Shown piece by piece: positions 59,547-64,000 of a stretch of DNA of 64,000 nucleotides. The DNA is from a candidate division LCP-89 bacterium (GTDB taxonomy: Bacteria; Electryoneota; B3-LCP), in NCBI GenBank assembly GCA_025774555.1, contig JALGVT010000003.1, positions 1-64,000 of the forward strand. Direction: 5' to 3'. The stretch's first letter is position 1, and each line of letters opens with the position of its first letter. The notes below the pieces were generated by a model. The model ran no database searches and was not told the DNA's origin. It was given only the letters and a program-made list of their open reading frames with translations. The position numbers and the translations under genes were made by a program.

Positions 59547-60339
59547 GATATTTTAACACAACTATAGTGAGTGAATCGGGAAGTTCAGCAGCTCTAATCG
59601 ATATTATACTTGAATCCCTGCGTTCCACAGAATTGTATCCTTCAAGAAAGGGTTCAACGTCTTCAATGGGGAACCCTTCGGACAATACCTCCGTTTTGTA
59701 GTGCATGGGAAGCACGATTCGGGGTGCTAAATCGGCGGCGACCTGCTTTGCCAGGGAAGCGTCGATAGTGTAGTATCCGCCCACAGGAATCATCAAGACG
59801 TCCACCGGCTGCAATAGCTCAATCTGTTCTGGGGATAGCAGGTGCCCCAGATCGCCCAGATGCACGAAAGTCAGACCTGCAACTTCAAAACGAACGATGC
59901 CGTTAACGCCTCTTAGTTCACCTTGGCGCTGATCGTGGTAGGAAGGCGCTGTTGTGAAAGATGCTTCTGTTCCCTTCAGGTCATACGACACCGTATCTTT
60001 GCCGCTGAATGCTATACTGGATTTACTGCCGGCAAAAGTCGGTTCGGAGCCGGAAGGCAGCAGGATCAGCTTAGATGGCACCGCATCGACGGCGTTATGA
60101 TCGAAGTGGTCATGCGTGGAGAACACGACGTCAACTTCTCCCGATGGCAGTTGATAAGGCATCCATTCGGTGTTATACGGATCAGTGAGGATCTTACCGC
60201 CGCTTTGGAGCGTGAGTAGATAACAGGAATGTCCGTACCATTCAATGGCAACCGTTGCGGCATCTTCAGCCCTGGTATTCCCAACTGTAATTGACATGAA
60301 AATGAGTAGGAAAAGCAGCGTTTTTAAGGTATTTTTCAT
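59533..60339 (-). CDS. Exported metallo-beta-lactamase-fold hydrolase (UPF0173/UlaG-like)
   Basis: The protein has 268 residues from the ATG at 60339, chosen because a signal peptide (LKTLLFLLIFMSITVGNTRA) follows; a longer frame to 60408 has no support. The metal motif THDHFDH is clear, with further ligands in LGDLGH and the C-terminal MHYKT. WYGHSCYLL near the start is typical of the UPF0173/YtnP-like group of MBL proteins. The substrate is unknown. It is the first gene of a coupled pair with the secreted metallopeptidase. Confidence 0.85.
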   Translation of the reverse strand: MKNTLKTLLFLLIFMSITVGNTRAEDAATVAIEWYGHSCYLLTLQSGGKILTDPYNTEWMPYQLPSGEVDVVFSTHDHFDHNAVDAVPSKLILLPSGSEPTFAGSKSSIAFSGKDTVSYDLKGTEASFTTAPSYHDQRQGELRGVNGIVRFEVAGLTFVHLGDLGHLLSPEQIELLQPVDVLMIPVGGYYTIDASLAKQVAADLAPRIVLPMHYKTEVLSEGFPIEDVEPFLEGYNSVERRDSSIISIRAAELPDSLTIVVLKYHGQD

Positions 60340-60451
60340 ATATAATCCGGTAGAAGTATTGATTTTTAAGTTTTTGGCTAATATAATATATTTGGTTACA
60401 AAAAGCAATTATTTAATACGGTCGTTTTATAGTGGATTGTGAACTTTTGCC
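60340..60451. other. Divergent upstream region (left part)
   Basis: AT-rich gap between the leftward MBL gene and the repeat before tilS. No definite promoter was assigned. Confidence 0.3.
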
Positions 60452-60585
60452 TTCCAGTTTATCTGAGAATATAAATTTGTGTGTCGTTGTATCCTTTGGG
60501 TGATGGAAGAATAGGTACTTAACTGTCAGACGGGGCGTCTGACAGCACGATTAATTAACTGGATTCCCGTTTTTACGGGAATGAC
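60452..60585. mobile_element. MITE-like repeat, copy B, diverged
   Basis: This region aligns with copy A at 54727: CAGT.T.TC.GAGAAT, GTGTG.CGTTG, TACTTAACTGT.AGACG and GGGCGTCTGACAGCAC recur in order. The hairpin GTCAGACG / CGTCTGAC is perfect here. The right end carries ATTCCCGT / ACGGGAAT as a hairpin (60563-60582); the left end has lost the outer repeat. It sits 80 bases before tilS. Confidence 0.65.
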
Positions 60586-60665
60586 AACTAATAATTGCAC
60601 TTATTAATATTACCTGAAGGGAATATAGTTGATTTTTCCACCAATTGCAAAGTTGAAATTGCTGT

Positions 60666-62078
60666 ATGACTGATAATCTTGCAGACGTTCTTGCAGAGTT
60701 TCTCTCTCGTTATACTGCTCATGACTCTAAAAATATCCGCATAATTATCGCAGTTTCCGGCGGAGCCGATTCTATGGCTTTGCTGCAGGCGGCTGCAGAA
60801 CTCGGAAAAAATGGGATTATCCGAACCTTTGCCGCACATTATATTCATTATCAGGATCACAAGGAAGCCGAGGATCGCGCCCGCTTAGTAGAGGATTATT
60901 GTAAGGTCAATAAAATCCCCTGTTTTGTTGATCGGATCGGCGAGAAACTCGATAATGCTCTATCACCTGAGCAGTGGATGAGGCAGGAACGCTACAGATT
61001 CCTTCAGAGTTGGGCAAAGCAAAACGATTGTAGTTTCATCCTGACCGGACACCATGCAGACGATCAAGCAGAAACGCTGTTACAGCGCATTATTGTCGGC
61101 ACAGGGTTACGCGGGTTAGAAGGCATTCGGGAGAGCAGGGATAACATCCTTCGACCGTTTCTTGATATCCGTAAAACTGATCTCATCGATTATTGCCATA
61201 AGAATTACATTCCATTTGCGGATGATCCATCGAACGCCGATCTTGATATACCGAGAAACCGCATCCGCCGTCAGGTTTTTCCACTGATCGAAAAAACTCT
61301 GAATCCTGACGTTACAGGCGCGCTTTGCCGTCTCGGCAAATGGGCTGCGGAAGCAAATTCAGTTATAGATAGAGAGGTTGTGGATTGCTTTGAAAAATCG
61401 TGTGTAAATTTCCAAAAAGACAAAATTGTTCTTGATATTAAGGTGATTTTAACGTATTTTACAACGATACAGAAATATGCGATTTTGAAAGCTCTATCAC
61501 AGCTTGGCGGATATGAACTTAATCTTCCGAGTGTTGAGATGGATCGCATTGCAGATTTTCTATGCGATAGCCGGACGGGCGCTTGTCTGCAATACGAGCA
61601 TGGTTTGCGAATGGCGCGCGATAGAGATCATGTAATTATCTTTTATGAATCGGATGCCGGTTTCAGGTTTTCATTGAAAACGGGTGAAGATCAAGACATT
61701 TCAGAACTATCATTGAAAGTCGTATGGGACAAGCCGCCCTTGGAAGGGTTTTCCAGCGGTGATGGTTTTACCGCTGATCTGCAATTTAACGACGGTCCCT
61801 GCGAATTAATTCTGCGAAATGCCCGAGAAGGAGATCGTTTCTTTCCTTTAGGATCTCCTGGTGAAAAGAGGTTGTTTCGCTTTCTTGCAGACCGCAAGGT
61901 GTTCAGATACGTTAAATACCAAACGCCGGTATTGGAGAGAGACGGCGATATAATCTGGGTGGTGGGTCACCGGATATCCGAAAAAGCTCGAATCACAGCT
62001 TTAACGGATAACTGCTGGCGGCTCAGGCTGGCGCCAATAAATGGGGATGCTGAACCGAATCCGTTTCGGCTTGATTAG
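60666..62078 (+). CDS. tilS: tRNA(Ile)-lysidine synthase TilS
   Basis: The protein has 470 residues. The PP-loop SGGADSMAL is at 31-39, followed by [24 protein letters not shown] and [16 protein letters not shown], all TilS hallmarks. The C-terminal domain with [19 protein letters not shown] is the TilS-C substrate-binding part. It converts cytidine 34 of tRNA-Ile(CAU) to lysidine using ATP, needed to decode AUA. It is followed two bases after its stop by ftsH, a common pairing. Confidence 0.96.
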   Translation: MTDNLADVLAEFLSRYTAHDSKNIRIIIAVSGGADSMALLQAAAELGKNGIIRTFAAHYIHYQDHKEAEDRARLVEDYCKVNKIPCFVDRIGEKLDNALSPEQWMRQERYRFLQSWAKQNDCSFILTGHHADDQAETLLQRIIVGTGLRGLEGIRESRDNILRPFLDIRKTDLIDYCHKNYIPFADDPSNADLDIPRNRIRRQVFPLIEKTLNPDVTGALCRLGKWAAEANSVIDREVVDCFEKSCVNFQKDKIVLDIKVILTYFTTIQKYAILKALSQLGGYELNLPSVEMDRIADFLCDSRTGACLQYEHGLRMARDRDHVIIFYESDAGFRFSLKTGEDQDISELSLKVVWDKPPLEGFSSGDGFTADLQFNDGPCELILRNAREGDRFFPLGSPGEKRLFRFLADRKVFRYVKYQTPVLERDGDIIWVVGHRISEKARITALTDNCWRLRLAPINGDAEPNPFRLD

Positions 62079-62080
62079 CT

Positions 62081-64000
62081 ATGACGAATAAAAACGAAAA
62101 CAACAAAGGTCGCAGACCTAATCCAGACGATAAATTTGAATGGAAGAAAGCCGGTAAGACGGTATCTTTCTGGATTTTGATTTTCTTAGCTTCCATCGTG
62201 ATTGCACAAGCGTTCAACTTCGGTGAGAAGCGGGAGACCAAGATACCCTATACGGAATATCGTCAGATGCTGGAAGGAAATAACGTACTATCCGGTTATA
62301 TAGTAGAGAAAGAATTCCACGGTGAGTATTTGGTAGATCCCAGGAATCCTGACGCCGGCACTGTCAGCTTCTATACAATACTCCCATTCATAGAGAACTG
62401 GATGCTTGAGGAATGGGATGAAAAGGGCGTCGATTACGAGTTCCGTGAGCGTGCGACCAACATCCTTGGTTACTTTTTCACCGCGATTTTCCCCTGGTTG
62501 ATTCTGATTGGGATCTGGATATTCTTTATGAGAAGATTGCAGGGCGGCGGGCCCAAGGGCGTATTCAGTTTTGGAAAGAGCCGCGCTAAACTACTTACGG
62601 ATAATAAACCTCAAGTGACTTTCGCCGACGTTGCAGGGGCTGATGAAGCAAAGGAAGAGCTGAATGAGATTATCGATTTTCTGAAGGATCCGAAGAAGTT
62701 CCAGAAACTGGGCGGTAAAATTCCCCGCGGAGCTTTGCTTTTGGGACCTCCCGGAACGGGGAAAACACTGCTGGCACGCGCCATTGCTGGAGAAGCAGAA
62801 GTACCGTTTTTCTCCATGTCTGGAGCGGATTTCGTTGAGATGTTCGTAGGCGTGGGCGCTTCCAGAGTCAGGGATCTGTTCGAGCAGGGCAAGAAAAACG
62901 CTCCCTGCATCATTTTTATCGATGAGATCGATGCGGTGGGGCGGCAGCGGGGCGCTGGCTTGGGCGGCGGTCACGATGAAAGGGAACAGACCTTAAACCA
63001 GCTTCTGGTCGAGATGGACGGATTCGAGTTCAACGAAGGCGTGATATTGATAGCTGCAACCAACCGACCTGACGTTTTGGATCCGGCTCTCATGCGTCCC
63101 GGCAGGTTCGATCGTCAGATTGTGGTTGACCGTCCTGACGTGCGGGGCAGGGAAGGGATACTGAAAGTTCACACCAAGAAAATTCCTCTTGGCAGCGACG
63201 TCGAGTTAAAAGTTCTGGCAAAGGGGACACCCGGTTTGGCGGGCGCTGATCTGGCAAATCTCGCTAATGAAGCGGCTTTATTAGCAGCAAAGCGGGACGC
63301 TGAATTCGTTACCATGGAAGACCTCGAGCAGGCTAAAGATAAAGTCATGATGGGCGCTGAGCGCAAAAGTTTGCTGATCAGTGAAGATGAGAAAAAGACG
63401 ACAGCCTATCATGAAGCCGGGCATGTATTGGTATCCAAACTCGTGCCGGGCGCGGATCCTGTGCACAAGGTTACAATTATTCCACGCGGCAGAGCGCTCG
63501 GTTTGACACACTATCTGCCCATCGATGAGAAGCACAACTATTCGGCGGAATATCTACAGGCTGTTTTATGTCACCTGTTAGGCGGTAGAGCGGCAGAATT
63601 GATAGTCTTTGACAACCATACAACCGGCGCCGGGAATGATATTGAACGCGCTACTGAAATTGCCCGGAAAATGGTCTGTGAATGGGGTATGTCAGAGAAA
63701 TTAGGTCCCCTGACTTTTGGGAAAAAGGAAGAGGAGATATTCCTCGGACGGGAAATAGCCAAGCATCGCGATTACAGCGAGAAGACCGCAGTCGATATTG
63801 ATGGGGAGGTTCGCCGAATCATCTCTGAAGCAGCGGATCGTGCATACCAAGTATTGGTAGAGAATCAGGAAAAACTACATAACCTGGCAGAAGCGCTTCT
63901 TGAAAGAGAGATTTTAGACGGTGAGGAAATCGACCGGATCATGGATGGAAAACCACTCAATGAGCCGCCGCCTAAAAAAGATGAAGTCAGCGAAGAGGAT
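62081..64000 (+). CDS. ftsH: ATP-dependent zinc metalloprotease FtsH (C-terminus cut by window edge)
   Basis: The frame is open for 640 residues to the right window edge. Two membrane segments (about 28-46 and 132-150) flank a short periplasmic part. The AAA+ domain has Walker A GPPGTGKT (222-229), Walker [12 protein letters not shown] (277-287) and the second region of homology with [19 protein letters not shown]. The zinc protease site is HEAGH (444-448). FtsH degrades misfolded membrane proteins and regulatory proteins, including LpxC in E. coli. The tail is acidic and Pro/Lys-rich ([12 protein letters not shown]), suggesting the stop lies just beyond the window. It forms a unit with tilS. 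Confidence 0.97.
   Translation, partial: MTNKNENNKGRRPNPDDKFEWKKAGKTVSFWILIFLASIVIAQAFNFGEKRETKIPYTEYRQMLEGNNVLSGYIVEKEFHGEYLVDPRNPDAGTVSFYTILPFIENWMLEEWDEKGVDYEFRERATNILGYFFTAIFPWLILIGIWIFFMRRLQGGGPKGVFSFGKSRAKLLTDNKPQVTFADVAGADEAKEELNEIIDFLKDPKKFQKLGGKIPRGALLLGPPGTGKTLLARAIAGEAEVPFFSMSGADFVEMFVGVGASRVRDLFEQGKKNAPCIIFIDEIDAVGRQRGAGLGGGHDEREQTLNQLLVEMDGFEFNEGVILIAATNRPDVLDPALMRPGRFDRQIVVDRPDVRGREGILKVHTKKIPLGSDVELKVLAKGTPGLAGADLANLANEAALLAAKRDAEFVTMEDLEQAKDKVMMGAERKSLLISEDEKKTTAYHEAGHVLVSKLVPGADPVHKVTIIPRGRALGLTHYLPIDEKHNYSAEYLQAVLCHLLGGRAAELIVFDNHTTGAGNDIERATEIARKMVCEWGMSEKLGPLTFGKKEEEIFLGREIAKHRDYSEKTAVDIDGEVRRIISEAADRAYQVLVENQEKLHNLAEALLEREILDGEEIDRIMDGKPLNEPPPKKDEVSEED

Noticed and set aside
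1-64000. tRNA, rRNA or integrase/attachment sites
   Set aside because: No cloverleaf, rRNA segment, integrase or transposase frame was recognised on either strand by reading.

Overview
The window looks like chromosomal DNA of an uncultivated Gram-negative bacterium of the FCB superphylum (Fibrobacterota-Chlorobiota-Bacteroidota and relatives such as KSB1, Calditrichota, Marinimicrobia or Zixibacteria type lineages). The reasons are seen in the sequence: a complete LPS export set (kdsC, kdsD, lptC, lptA, lptB next to rpoN), many signal-peptide lipoproteins, two PorV/PorQ-like proteins, CotH-type secreted proteins, and several secreted proteins ending in a YPNPFN-type C-terminal sorting domain typical of type IX-like secretion. 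The exact phylum cannot be fixed from these data. Base composition is mid-range (roughly 45-50 % GC by eye). No rRNA, tRNA, CRISPR array, prophage or transposase gene was seen.

Layout. 1-14065 (minus strand) is a type IV pilus / type II secretion-like operon read leftward: an NtrC-family regulator, a non-canonical major pilin with its own promoter and downstream hairpin, PilC, PilB, pilin-like proteins, a response regulator fused to a cyclic-nucleotide-binding domain, a DUF4900-like protein, an Ig-repeat lipoprotein, a PilT-like ATPase and a PilM-PilN-like fusion cut by the window edge. 14206-20389 (minus) holds a freestanding double-ACT protein and two tandem CotH-family secreted proteins. 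20390-21237 is an 850-base non-coding region with two strong promoters, each followed by a short structured transcript ending in a terminator-like hairpin; this is one of the most interesting stretches. 21238-23299 (plus) has a WecG/TagA glycosyltransferase and an XdhC-family protein that seems to start at CTG. A 159-base element with 18-base terminal inverted repeats follows.

23652-35498 (minus) carries housekeeping metabolism (fbp, a HAD phosphatase, an HD protein, pdxJ, an isocitrate/isopropylmalate dehydrogenase-family enzyme), interrupted by an AT-rich two-gene cassette (AAA ATPase plus TOPRIM-like DUF3226 protein) that resembles OLD/PARIS-type defence pairs and lies between two small related-looking lipoproteins. 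It also has a ridA-like / alcohol dehydrogenase / kdsA / class V aminotransferase operon that could make an aminated Kdo. 35522-40100 (minus) holds two PorV/PorQ-like proteins, a secreted propeller protein and a lipoprotein.

40363-54630 (plus) is a long co-directional stretch: kdsC-kdsD-lptC-lptA-lptB-rpoN, a redoxin, a lipoprotein, a purine permease, nadA, DUF502, a predicted beta-barrel protein, a short Omp85-family protein, rsmE and a HIT protein. rpsU follows. From 54.6 to 60.6 kb the gaps are full of small interspersed repeats (MITE-like copies and GTCAGGTC hairpins) around a truncated secreted protein, an M36-like metallopeptidase and a metallo-beta-lactamase-fold protein. tilS and the start of ftsH (running off the right edge) close the window.

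KdsA, KdsC and KdsD together supply Kdo, LptA/B/C move LPS outward, and RpoN could serve the NtrC-type regulator of the pilus locus. All calls are from reading alone; no database search was run.
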